Assembly: GCF_027943255.1 (NCBI RefSeq)
Contig: NC_072895.1
Coordinates: forward strand, 37,794,001 to 37,858,000
Length of the DNA: 64,000 nucleotides
DNA from: Anastrepha obliqua
Lineage: Eukaryota; Arthropoda; Insecta; Diptera; Tephritidae
Direction of reading: 5' to 3'
This document shows, one piece after another, positions 35,843-47,250 of this stretch (positions are counted from its first letter, which is position 1; each line of letters opens with the position of its first letter). Under the pieces are notes generated by a model. That model saw only the letters and a list, made by a program, of their open reading frames with translations. It ran no database searches and was not told where the DNA came from. A program made the translations under genes and the position numbers.

Positions 35843-38800
35843 ATGTTGCGTTTGGTACATTTTCGTCAAACTTTAATTACTGCCAGCAAATTAAAGGTTC
35901 TGTAAAGAAATATTATTTAATATTTCATATAAAAGCAATTTATATTTTTAGACCTCGAATCAATGCAATAGTTTGGTGGCTAGTACTCGACGCTATTCTC
36001 AAACACCTAATCCGGATCATGGTGATTTTCATATGGATGGATCACGGAGTCTACCTCGACTAATGGATTTCCCAGAAATATTATGGCCATCTACAATTAA
36101 CACTTTAAAAAATTGGATCTTAATACAATTTATAATACGGCCTTACTTCGACAGAGATTTCACCATTAGAGATTTTGTATTTGGTGCTAAACATGCTCTT
36201 CAGGTGATCTAGATGGTACTTCTGAGATAAATAGTTATAACTTGAATTTCTTCAAATATTCCGATTTACGTACTTGGCACCAGGAGATCTATCGAAAATG
36301 TGTTTATTTAGGAAAAGCTTGTTTGCATTATTGTTGATTTAGCACTATCAATAATGGTCTGTCTTAATGGCTACAGAGTTAAGTAATTTTCATCTCCAGA
36401 CGCTCATCTATTTGCTGGATTTTCGCGATTACGGATATACATTATTTGGATTCAAATATATTTGTCAACTCAAATTATTATATAGAATTTGGTGCTGCGT
36501 CTAACAAGTTCGCCGATTGTCTAAACGTATTCTGTGCATACACTTCATTTGTCTTCAAGCCAATTCCTCTAAGATAACCAAAATTATGTCAAGAAGATCC
36601 GATTTCAAACTTTGTATTGTATGTAATTTCCAGTGAAATATTGCTGATGATATTCTCTTTTTTACGTATACTCGTAGGCATCTTTTAATACACTTTTTTC
36701 GCACTAGACTATGTTGTTGTAGCAGCATAAACATTCCCCATACTTACATACGGTGAATGCTGTTGGAGTGACAGTCCTTGGCCGGATATAAATCCGGGTC
36801 ATTTCGGTAACGTAGAACCGACTGTCGTGGAAACACTAGACTATCTTATCGGGCGGTGCGTACCACTGATGGTACGCATTCGACGCATTCGATTGTGCTA
36901 TTAGAAAAAAAGAAATTAATGGAAATTTAAAGTATATTCATTAAAAACATTTATTTTTAATAACAACGCGCCGACAGATGAAGCGTCTCATAGCAAAAAA
37001 CATGAAAATAGGCCCCGGTGTGAACGTGTTAAGTACGCTTACTTATAGAAGGTTCGTTGCAGGCAGTTTTATGTTTAAAATAGCATTTGAACATATCTGT
37101 GCTTAAATTGAGAACACGCTAATCGACAATTGACCATAACCGATGAAAAAGTTGATTTTATCCACAACTATTTCATAAGTGCATATAAAACTGTGCACTT
37201 ATCGCTCTATACAATTAATTAAAAAACAGTTGGCCAAATTTGACTATTTTTAGCCCATAGTTAGGCCGAACAAACATTACTGCCATCAATACTCTTTTAC
37301 AATTTTCCTTAAGTTGCCTGTGGGATTAATGTTTGGGACATTGTAGAGGTTATTCCGTTACGTCCACTTTACTGCTCTGGAACCACGATCTTAGGGCCTA
37401 TGCTGTATGCTTCGAGTTATTGCCTTGGTGGAAACGCATTCTAGTGGCTAAGACCATACTTTTCTGACGTTTGGCCCTTATTTTGCTTAGCTAGGGGAAG
37501 GTGAATACGTAAATAAAAATGGAGTTTTCTGTAAATCGATTCTTGATTATTTCGAGCCCCTAATTGTCCATTGTATCATTAATACCATGAAGCGGTCCCA
37601 ACCAAAAACATCCCCAGACCATAACATGGCTCCTATGTTTGACTGACTTAACACAGCACGGTTTTTGAAAATCTTTGTATCCTGGTCGTCGGACCTAGCG
37701 TATACCATGATTGGTTGGTTGGTTGACTCTCCAAGAATACAATTAGTGTTTTCTCATCAATTTGTTGCCACATCCTTGTTACCAACAAGTTATACGGGTT
37801 ATTCCTTCACGACTACAGGGTCCGACACTCGAAGTGTAACCAATTAAAAAGGCCATACATTTAGTTTGGAAAATTACTTTTATTCAATTCAAAGTAAAAA
37901 ATGTGTGAAAGTAATACAAAATTAAGAATCAGTTTACTTTTCCTCGATATGACCACCTTTTACCTTGACTATGGCCTTGAGGCAGTCCAAAAACGAATCG
38001 CAAGCCGGCCGAATGTGGTTTGCAGGAATTTTAGTCCACTCACGGACAATGGCTTTTTTCAGCGCCTCGAGATTGGTGAATCTTTTAGTTCGGACCTTGC
38101 TCTCCAAAATGGTCCAAAGAGAATAATCCATCGGATTCGCGTCTGAACGTTATGAAATTCGGACCATTTTTCTTTTGCCATTCTTGGTTCACTCGAGCTT
38201 TGTGAGACGGTGTCCAGTCCTGTTGAAACGTCCATGCTCTGCCACCGAAATGTCTGTCTGGGCACGGCTTCAAATCAACCTCCAGAATACTTTCCCGATA
38301 ATATTTCGCATTTATCCTGACGCCAGGCTCGATGAAAACGATTGGAGAGCGCCCATCTGCGGTTACAGCGGCCCAAACCATTACCTGTGGCGGGTGCTGC
38401 CTCCCAATTGATGACTCAAATTCTCGTACGAACCGTCGGTCAAATAAACCCTATCGTTTTAGGACTTTCGAATTGCTCACTTAAAAAATTTTCTCGTCAG
38501 AAAACACAATGTTCGAAAATTTACCGCTTTCGGCCAAGCGAAGCAACTCCTTCACTTTCTCAAGTCTGACTTGTTGCTGCTTTGGTGTTAGATCAAGCGC
38601 CTTTTGGATCTTGTAAGGCTTGACTTTGATATCATTTTTCAGTATGCGACGGATGTTACGGTCAGATATTTTCAATTCTTTCGCCATTTGATTGGCTTTT
38701 CGTCGGGGATTTCGCTCAAGTCGCTTCTTCACTTTTTTAACCCTTTCACGTGACGTTGCAGTCTTTTTATGACCACCTCCATGACGTTTCCCGATGCTAC

Positions 38801-41800
38801 CAGTATCATTGTAACGAGTAATGGTGCGATAAAAAAAAACTTTATTTACTTTAAGGAGTTCGAGCTAACGAACAATCGCTGGTTGTGATTTTCCAGCCAA
38901 ATATAATGCAATCACACTATTACATTTGAAATCAATTACTGATTTTCTTTTTTAGACAACTAACAGATAAGTAATTTGAGCTCTTTTTACAAATTGTGGA
39001 ACATGTTTAAAGTGATATTTCTTTATATTTCTTAAAATCGTGCTTCAAATTCATCAATAGCACTACAGTCTTGTGCCGGCCATTGCTTCCACAACTACGG
39101 TTCTCCACTCCGATCGATCCTCTGCTACTCGTTTCCAGTTTCCGCAAGTCGGCTGTGACCTCATCAATCCAGCGGTTTTTTGGTTTCCCTCGACCTTTCC
39201 GTCCAACCACTTGCCTACGGAACGCTCTACTGGCAGCTCTTCATTTGGGCATTCTGTGTATGTGCCCCAGCCATCTGATTCGTTGACTTTTTATAAGGCG
39301 TATTGCATATTTGGTCGATGTCTGTTGTTTTAAGTACCCATACCTCGCTGCTGTATGTTAGTATGTGTCGAACAAGTGCTTTATAAATTGCCATCTTGCT
39401 ATGCAATATAGGAAACCAAACAAAATTGGAAATGTTTTAACGCGCAGTAATGCTTATTTTAAGTGTTCTTTAAATAAAACCGAAAAAAAAGAAAAATATA
39501 ATTAAAGCTTTGCGCCACTGCAGTAAGAAACCATTTTAATTTTATGGTGTATTTTTAGAATTAACCAATCTTGTTTATCCTTCATAATCTCACATGTTAG
39601 GTGTCACTGCACTTTCAACGATTAACAACCAGTACGCCACCCATGTCCAAATTTAATACGACCGGAAAGGGCTAAAGAGAAATTTGGAAGTATGTTAACG
39701 AAAATCTGTAGTTTCTGAATCATGCAATAAGAAGAATTTCAAGCGGAAAAAATATTTGTTAGAGAAAAACTGCCTAACGATGTGTTCTAGTAGCAAATGT
39801 TTTGTCCGAAATTGTACATTTTTTATATATTACAGTATAATTGGTATAAGTTTTTTAATGAAAGTCGTTATTTGCAAACGACGCTTATATGAAAAATCAT
39901 GCTTTTGCTTTTTATAATGGAAGATTTTACGCTAGAGGGTAGGATCATGTAAACAAGTTTTAAGTACCACCACATTTTGAAAAACGACACGAAAAATGAA
40001 CTGATTTATTTATTTACTTTGCGCTTCTTTAGACCTTAGGTGTGAAGGTCATAAAGGTTTGAAAAAATATTAAAAATATACTTCATAATAACTTTTTTTT
40101 AACAAGTTATTATTTTTAAATTAGAATTAAATCTCTGCACTTTGAACCAGCTTCGCATTTTTGGAATCATGCCATACGACTGCTGATACATACATACATA
40201 CATATGTGTGCATTCGTACAATGTGTTAGCTGCGGTTATAATCCCCAATTCTTGTTATTCGCTTATCAATTTGCTTCCTTGTTTTATGAGACTTTTAAAT
40301 TGTATTTTACATTCTTTGGTGCCAATATTAAAAAAAACCGCACGAACTTATTTTTTTTTAATTACTCATAACTTAGTCAAAAATAAGCCGATTTGAATGA
40401 TTCTGGGTTCATCGTAATTACTTACGCGAGTGACTTCATGCAGAAACAATTGCAAAAAAGAAGTTGAAAATGTTTTATTTTGCAAAAAACAAAAAGTGCG
40501 AAACAGGGTTTTTACTCAAAAATTCATTAATCAAAAACAACTCATTTTAGCTACTAGGCATTCAGCTCAATTAAAGTTTGAGATGTCCTTTTGATTTGGA
40601 AAAAGTTATAAAAAAAATACACTTTTTGAAATATTGAATTTCGAAAAAATTTCATTTTTTTTCTTTTTTGCTAAATAAAAAATTTTTAACTACTTTTTTG
40701 CAATTTTTTCTACATTAAGTCGCTCCTGTAAGTAATGACGGTCATTTTGAACCCAGAATTATTAAAATCGGATCATTTTTGACTAAGTTATGGGCATTTA
40801 AAAAAAAATTTTCTTATATAATTAAAAAAAATCGAGTTTGAGCCGAAAAACAAAATTGCCGATAACTCTTGAAAAAAAATTTTTTGGGGCGAACAAAAAA
40901 ATACGTGTCTCATTATTTTGACCAGAGAGCAACATATTTGAGTTACATCGAAATCGAAGAACATGTCTCAAATAGCCCTTTTGAATTGAAATGGAAAGAA
41001 TCTATATAAGAAAATTTTTTTTAATTACTCATAACTTAGTCAAAAATAAGCCGATTTGAATGATTCTGGGTTCATCGTAATTACTTACGCGAGTGACTTC
41101 ATGCAGAAACAATTGCAAAAAAGAAGTTGAAAATGTTTTATTTTGCAAAAAACAAAAAGTGCGAAACAGGGTTTTTACTCAAAAATTCATTAATCAAAAA
41201 CAACTCATTTTAGCTACTAGGCATTCAGCTCAATTAAAGTTTGAGATGTCCTTTTGATTTGGAAAAAGTTATAAAAAAAAATACACTTTTTGAAATATTG
41301 AATTTCGAAAAAATTTCATTTTTTTTCTTTTTTGCTAAATAAAAAATTTTTAACTACTTTTTTGCAATTTTTTCTACATTAAGTCGCTCCTGTAAGTAAT
41401 GACGATCATTTTGAACCTAGAATTATTAAAATCGGTTCATTTTTGACTAAGTTATGGGCATTTAAAAAAAAATTTTCTTATATAATTAAAAAAAATCGAG
41501 TTTGAGCCGAAAAACAAAATTGCCGATAACTCTTGAAAAAAAATTTTTTGGGGCGAACAAAAAAATACGTGTCTCATTATTTTGACCAGAGAGCAACATA
41601 TTTGAGTTACATCGAAATCGAAGAACATGTCTCAAATAGCCCTTTTGAATTGAAATGGAAAGAATCTAATGGTCTATGGATAAGTTCGTGCGGTTTTACA
41701 ACAGATGGCGTAACTTGATTATTATTCCATCGATCCACATTTCCAAACATTCATTGGAGAGCTACTGTCGTAAGGCACAAACGTCAGTATAAGTTTTTTA

Positions 41801-44800
41801 TTTGAAGCGTAAACAACAATATTTTTACCATACTTGAAAATGTCGAATTTCGTGCCAAATAATGTGTTTTTGCGGGGAATTCTTTAATATGAAGAAAAAA
41901 GCAGCCGAAAGTCATCGTATCTTGGTGGAAGTTTATGGTGAGCATGCTCTAGCTGAGCGAACGTGCCAGAAGTGGTTTGCACGCTTTAAAAGTGGTGATT
42001 TTGGCCGCGCCGCCAAAGTTCATGGATACCGAATTGGAGGAATTGCTCGATCAAGATCCGGCTCAAACGCAAGAAGAGGTTGCAAAAACTTTGGGAGTTG
42101 ATCAATCAACCATTTCCAAACGTTTAAAAGCCATGGGAATGATCCGAAATTCAAATTTCGAAAAAAAACCGCACGAACTTATTCATAGACCTATATATAT
42201 AAGAAAATTTTTTTTAATTACTCATAACTTAGTCAAAAATAAGCCGATTTGAATGATTCTGGGTTCATCGTAATTACTTACGCGAGTGACTTCATGCAGA
42301 AGCAATTGCAAAAAAGAAGTTGAAAATGTTTTATTTTGCAAAAAACAAAAAGTGCGAAACAGGGTTTTTACTCAAAAATTCATTAATCAAAAACAACTCA
42401 TTTTAGCTACTAGGCATTCAGCTCAATTAAAGTTTGAGATGTCCTTTTGATTTGGAAAAAGTTATAAAAAAAAATACACTTTTTGAAATATTGAATTTCG
42501 AAAAAATTTCATTTTTTTTCTTTTTTGCTAAATAAAAAATTTTTAACTACTTTTTTGCAATTTTTTCTACATTAAGTCGCTCCTGTAAGTAATGACGATC
42601 ATTTTGAACCCAGAATTATTAAAATCGGTTCATTTTTGACTAAGTTATGGGCATTTAAAAAAAAATTTTTCTTATATAATTAAAAAAAATCGAGTTTGAG
42701 CCGAAAAACAAAATTGCCGATAACTTTTGAAAAAAATTTTTTTTGGGCGAACAAAAAAATACGTGTCTCATTATTTTGACCAGAGAGCAACATATTTGAG
42801 TTACATCGAAATCGAAGAATATGACCCGAATAGCCCGGTTGAATTGAAATGGAAAGCATCTACATTTGAAATCAATTACTGATTTTCTTTTTTAGACAAC
42901 TAACAGACAGCTGATGCCTATGATGAGTAATTTGAGCTCTTTTTACAAATTTTAGAACATGTTTAAAGTGATATTTCTTTATATTTCTTAAAATCGTGCT
43001 TCAAATTCATCAATAGCACTACAGTCTTGTGCCGGCCATTGCTTCCACAACTACTGTTCTCCCTCGACCTTTCCGTCCAACCACTTGCCTACGGAACGCT
43101 CTACTGGCAGCTCTTCATTTGGGCATTCTGTGTATGTGCCCCAGCCATCTGATTCGTTGACTTTTTATAAGGCGTATTGCATATTTGGTCGATGTCTGTT
43201 GTTTTAAGTACCCATACCTCGCTGCTGTATGTTAGTATGTGTCGAACAAGTGCTTTATAAATTGCCATCTTGCTATGCAATATAGGAAACCAAACAAAAT
43301 TGGAAATGTTTTAACGCGCAGTAATGCTTATTTTAAGTGTTCTTTAAATAAAACCGAAAAAAAAGAAAAATATAATTAAAGCTTTGCGCCACTGCAGTAA
43401 GAAACCATTTTAATTTTATGGTGTATTTTTAGAATTAACCAATCTTGTTTATCCTTCATAATCTCACATGTTAGGTGTCACTGCACTTTCAACGATTAAC
43501 AACCAGTACGCCACCCATGTCCAAATTTAATACGACCGGAAAGGGCTAAAGAGAAATTTGGAAGTATGTTAACGAAAATCTGTAGTTTCTGAATCATGCA
43601 ATAAGAAGAATTTCAAGCGGAAAAAATATTTGTTAGAGAAAAACTGCCTAACGATGTGTTCTAGTAGCAAATGTTTTGTCCGAAATTGTACATTTTTTAT
43701 ATATTACAGTATAATTGGTATAAGTTTTTTAATGAAAGTCGTTATTTGCAAACGACGCTTATATGAAAAATCATGCTTTTGTTTTTACAATGGAAGATTT
43801 TACGCTAGAGGGTAGGATCATGTAAACAAGTTTTAAGTACCACCACATTTTGAAAAACGACACGAAAAATGAACTGATTTATTTATTTACTTTGCGCTTC
43901 TTTAGACCTTAGGTGTGAAGGTCATAAAGGTTTGAAAAAATATTAAAAATATACTTCATAATAACTTTTTTTTAACAAGTTATTATTTTTAAATTAGAAT
44001 TAAATCTCTGCACTTTGAACCAGCTTCGCATTTTTGGAATCATGCCATACGACTGCTGATACATACATACATACATATGTGTGCATTCGTACAATGTGTT
44101 AGCTGCGGTTATAATCCCCAATTCTTGTTATTCGCTTATCAATTTGCTTCCTTGTTTTATGAGACTTTTAAATTGTATTTTACATTCTTTGGTGCCAATA
44201 TTAAAAAAAACTCGATTTTTTCCTTTGCAGATTATTTCATCTAAACTAGTAAATGGAGAATTTGGTACGTTAAAGAATTTCGTAGCTAACGAAGCCATCA
44301 ATGAATTGAAGCCCACAATACAGAAATTATCAGTGGCTCAGAGAAAACAGTTAGAAATTAATAAGGCGGATATATACTTTGCATTTCCTTATCAAGTGGG
44401 AATAATTTTAGATGAAGAGCAAGAGAAAGTTCAAAAACGCTGGGTTGAAATTACTATGGTTTTCCACGTACTTCGAGGACTAACAGAAATGCGAAATCGC
44501 GGTGAGGAAATTCCTTGGAATATGGGGTAAGTATTTCATAATCCTTTTTAAAAATCAATTTTCATTTTACAGGAAACAAATTAGCTGAGCACAGATTTAG
44601 GCAGGTATCATCTGTAGTATTTTATGATACACTATTTACTTGGAGTATTCTTTAAAGTATGTTAAAAAATTCATTCCAAGGTTTCTTTCTAAATTGATCT
44701 CCGTACGATACTAACCATCTATTCACATGCCTTCTCAAACGCACTCATCTAACACACCCAATCTATCGAAACGGCACATTTCCTGGGTATACTGTTAGAT

Positions 44801-45587
44801 GAGTCAGACGATGACGATCGGTGACTACATCGCACTCGCAGGACTTAGTGAACTGCTACAATAACAATTTCAGCTATTTAACCCGTTTTAGATCTCGTCG
44901 GATCCTATTCTGCCTAGGAGTTGACGTAGGTAGCTTTTACGATTTTCGCTGCTGCATTTGAATAGCACAATTGGTAATCCGTCGGTTCCTTGAAACCTTT
45001 TAAAGCAGTGGAACTGCCTGATAGAATTAATTTTCGAGCGTTTTTCCTGGCGACGAGCATCTTCCAACTCATCTTCCTTTATCAATTTCTACGCATAATC
45101 GCAGTGTGGCTTTGAAGGCAATGCTTTTCAATGCGGCAGTGTGGTGTTCCTCGTCGTATCAGTTGTTTTTTGGGTTCGCCCACTTAGCTTTGTCTGAGAG
45201 CAAGGCTGAGTGTCACAACTTTTAAGTAACTAAATTAAACAATTTGAACAGCTCGGAGGGTAAAACAACTAATGCATGCAGAAGGGAATATCAATATGGT
45301 TACGCATTTGTTCACCATTAAAACTTAGGGTTTGGATAATGCTTTATAATAGGATTAAGTGTACAAACCGATTTAAGTAATCTCATAGATAAATTTGAGA
45401 TTTACAATCATATCATTTTTTAACTATACTTTAATGATCTATTTTCAGGACACTCCCAGAATATCAGGATAAAGTGTTTGTGTGCAATTACCGCTTCAAA
45501 AAAGAGTTTACTAGCGAAAATGAATCAGACTGGACAGTTAATGCCTTGAATCATTTTAAGCCAATTGATTTGGTGAGAGAAAAGTAA
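35843..45587 (+). CDS. MAIP1: MAIP1-like protein (m-AAA protease-interacting protein 1), four exons, 246 residues
   Basis: In mammals MAIP1 binds the m-AAA protease AFG3L2 in the mitochondrial matrix and guides assembly of the calcium uniporter subunit EMRE. Exons are 35843-35896, 35952-36203, 44231-44526 and 45449-45587, with phases 0, 0 and 2; the stop is TAA at 45585. The N-terminus (MLRLVHFRQTLITASKLK) has Arg, Lys and His but no acidic residues, as in a mitochondrial presequence. Exon 2 has NWILIQFIIRPYFDRDFTIR and FVFGAKHALQ, exon 3 starts IISSKLVNGEFGTLKNFV, and exon 4 has NYRFKKEFTSENESDWTVNA, each aligning in order with what I recall of the human protein. Donor 1 (GTTCTG) is weak, but the only in-phase choice. 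Intron 2 is 8027 bases and full of repeats, while intron 1 is 55 bases. An alternative is another Tim44-like protein, but the exon-by-exon match makes this less likely. Confidence 0.85.
36714..36830 (-). repeat. Dispersed retroposon-like repeat, copy 3
   Basis: Read on the minus strand it shows GGTTCTACGTTACCGAAATG, CCCGGATTTATATCCGGCCA, GACTGTCACTCC, and ends GTATGGGGAATGTTTATGCT then GCTACAACAACA. It matches the copies at 7671 and 22293 and is the clearest example of the CAA-rich 3' tail. Confidence 0.7.
37250..37800 (-). pseudogene. Tc1-like transposase pseudogene in MAIP1-like intron 2
   Basis: Broken minus-strand frames contain RWQQIDEKTLIVFLESQPTN-type residues, GAMLWSGDVFGWDRFMVL and VVPEQ followed by a degenerate tail (TMSQTLIPQAT), corresponding to the catalytic core of Tc1-like elements (VMVWGCFG, then WPAQSPDLNPIE-like). 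Stops and shifts are frequent. Confidence 0.6.
37930..38800 (-). pseudogene. Mariner/Tc1-superfamily transposase pseudogene, near complete
   Basis: Minus-strand frames run KKRLERNPRRKANQMAKELK and SDRNIRRILKNDIKVKPYKI (HTH), NIVFSDEKIF (first catalytic Asp), MVWAAVTADGRSPIVFIEPG, then WTFQQDWTPSHKARVNQEW (second Asp), and after a shift RMDYSLWTILESKVRTKRFT and IVREWTKIPANHIRPACDSF, ending AIVKVKGGHIEEK. There are at least two frameshifts. Compared with other copies in the window this one is fairly well preserved. Confidence 0.88.
38921..40338. repeat. Direct duplication, copy A1 (1.4 kb) in MAIP1-like intron 2
   Basis: From TACATTTGAAATCAATTACT (38921) to CCAATATTAAAAAAAA (near 40338) this block is nearly identical to 42861-44211. 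The main differences are about 80 extra bases near 39105-39185 here and a short insertion in A2 near 42906. It holds a LINE fragment at its start and otherwise unrecognised AT-rich DNA. Confidence 0.9.
39001..39410 (-). pseudogene. LINE reverse-transcriptase C-terminal remnant in A1
   Basis: Minus-strand frames give KMAIYKALVRHILTYSSEVW then VLKTTDID, and nearer the 3' side VGRKGRGKPKNRWIDEVTAD followed by LRKLETSSR. These are the thumb and post-thumb motifs of endonuclease/RT LINEs. The order is kept, but frames are broken. The A2 copy (about 42955-43270) has lost the middle part. Confidence 0.75.
40351..42860. repeat. Tandem array of a 663-bp unit, three copies, each with a foldback core
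   Basis: The motif ATTACTCATAACTTAGTC occurs at 40361, 41024 and 42217. The step is 663 bases, or 663 plus a ~530-base insertion. Each unit has a ~480-base foldback core. It starts TATATAAGAAAATTTTTTTT and ends with the reverse complement, and the arms match over more than 100 bases (for example CATAACTTAGTCAAAAAT and TTCTGGGTTCA). A ~180-base tail (GAGTTTGAGCCGAAAAACAA to GGAAAGAATCTA) follows. No coding capacity is evident. It lies between A1 and A2 in the MAIP1-like intron. Confidence 0.88.
41672..42191 (+). mobile_element. Mariner deletion derivative (520 bp) inserted in the array
   Basis: The termini GGTCTATGGATAAGTTCGTG and the reverse complement GGTCTATGAATAAGTTCGTG match at 19 of 20. 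Inside, plus-strand frames give MKKKAAESHRILVEVYGEHA, CQKWFARFKSGDFG and DTELEELLDQDPAQTQEEVA then KTLGVDQSTISKRLKAMGMI, the two HTH motifs of a mariner transposase. The catalytic domain is missing. The preceding array copy gives the empty site GAATCTATATAAG, and TA flanks the insertion. Confidence 0.88.
42861..44211. repeat. Direct duplication, copy A2
   Basis: Second copy of the 38921-40338 block. It ends CCAATATTAAAAAAAA then CTCGATTTTTT, about 20 bases before the exon 3 acceptor (TCCTTTGCAG) of the MAIP1-like gene, so this copy is likely the original position. Confidence 0.9.
44888..45085 (-). pseudogene. LINE reverse-transcriptase fragment in MAIP1-like intron 3
   Basis: The minus-strand frame reads GTDGLPIVLFKCSSENRKSY then LRQLLGRIGSDEI. 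'G.DGLPAELFK...LHQLL..IW..E' is the finger region of endonuclease/RT LINEs. Only about 60 codons are recognisable. Confidence 0.6.
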
Positions 45588-46975
45588 GAATTTGGTATAT
45601 TTTTAAATGCTAACAGCACACATTTTGTCACAACTGTTAGTTAAAAACTGTAAACTGTTTGCGTTAGTATGAGTTAATAAAATTTGTAATGCTTATTATA
45701 ATTGTTGTTCCTTTTACTTATATTATTAAAAATATTATTGGCAATGGAGCCCACTAGTTTGGCTTGTTCAAGTATACCTTGAATAAAATAAACAAATAAA
45801 ATTTTGTACCACGATTAAATGAAATTACAATTTTACAGCTTTTCAGTAAAATACGTCTTCCGGGAAACAATTTTTTTCCGCAGCGAACCCTAACTACGAT
45901 TTTTCTCTGCTGACGGCAGCTGATTATAACACCCCTTCTTTGAACTAGCTTAGCTGGAGGTGCATTTGATATCATCTTCCCATTATTATAGGGTCAAAAT
46001 TGTTCTAATTATACGAAGATAGTACTTACCATTTAACGACATGAGCTTATTGCTTAATTTATTGTATTTTTGACTCTTAACTTAGTTAACTATGGCAAAC
46101 TCGCAGTTCGGCTCAAGGATGATAGATTACTAGGTTTGGCCATTAGCTATGGTCAAAAACGAAATTAAGGGTGTGACATCGGCTGCCACGTCACCGGGGA
46201 CTCGGTAGAAGATTCCTTCAAAATTGTTGACAGCCGGTTAACAGTCTCATCTTGGTCATACCTCTAAATTTGTCATCATGGTTTGCCTAATGAAAAGCTG
46301 TATGCCAAAATTGGTTCTGCAAAAATGAATGAGCAACATGCAACTAAAGGGTGGTCAGATGGAAATGATAGTTTTTCTAATTGTTATTCCTCAGCAGCTG
46401 TCAAAGTTACCACTGAAATCCAGTGAGAGTTGCCATTTCATTGGGCATCGTTTCCCGCTTGCCGAACGTGTGGGAATTGTTGGAAAATATCGAAATTTTG
46501 ACTCAGTTCTAATACACAACACGAATTTCGTCGTGGTGCTGTGGAAAAGTTTAAGCTTGAGTATACTCTTTGGGATCTTAAGCCACCAAGCACACAAAAA
46601 AATGGTGCAAAGGGAAGAAAACATAGCCCCGCATAGTGCTAGATTCGATAAATCTAGCCTCAGAATTTTGTGTAACTCCGAAATCAGACGACTTTCAACA
46701 ATTGACTGTTAAGCTCATTTCGTAAGCGTAAATCAATTTCTAATTATTCTAATATGATATATGATTTCAGCCACAGCAATCTTACCACTTTGAGAGGACA
46801 ATTGATACCATTCACCTGGGTATAGCACGTGGCATGACACTAAATAATGACCAGATTGACTTCCTTCAACATCAAATAAATTGACTTTTTAATTTACTTT
46901 CCGAGTCAGGTCCTAGGAAGACTTCTCGTATTTGCTGAATGGTGGCAATAGTGGATATCACAGAGAAGATAAAGA
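45588..46975. other. Gene-free region after the MAIP1-like gene
   Basis: The 127-codon plus frame at 46329-46712 and the 73-codon minus frame at 45754-45975 have no motif I recognise. The less AT-rich block 46130-46260 may be an old repeat. No support for a host gene. Confidence 0.35.
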
Positions 46976-47250
46976 CACACTACCTGACCATGATGATATA
47001 AGAATATCAACAACGCGGTAAAAGAACTACGAAGCCGCTGCAGCCGACGGACGATGGATGATTTTGTTAGTTCTGCCTTTTCTAAAGAAAGCGAATGGGT
47101 CTGGTGGTAGGCAAAGACAAGACGAAAGACCTCCTTTCATCAAATAAAGTCGGCGTACCTGCGTATCCGCACTCATGTCACTGTTGACAGTTTTAATTTC
47201 GGAGTAGTAAGAGACTTCGTCTATATAGGAACCAGACTAAATAAGAAAAT
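46976..47250 (+). pseudogene. LINE reverse-transcriptase fragment
   Basis: Broken plus-strand frames show GLVVGKDKTKDLLSSNK, then AYLRIRTHVTVDSFNFGVVR and DFVYIGTRLN. This corresponds to the RT segment seen at 13124-12918 (VTVDSYDFEVVKDLVYLGTS) but from another copy, on the opposite strand. Confidence 0.7.

Noticed and set aside
45449..45587. Reading the end of the MAIP1-like gene as a splice donor (AAA|GTAAGA) rather than a stop
   Set aside because: The stop falls where the family ends, and no further exon with matching phase was found; the donor reading cannot be fully excluded.
46329..46712. 127-codon plus frame
   Set aside because: Looked for a transposase or host domain and found none; the translation lacks conserved blocks and no splice partner is seen.
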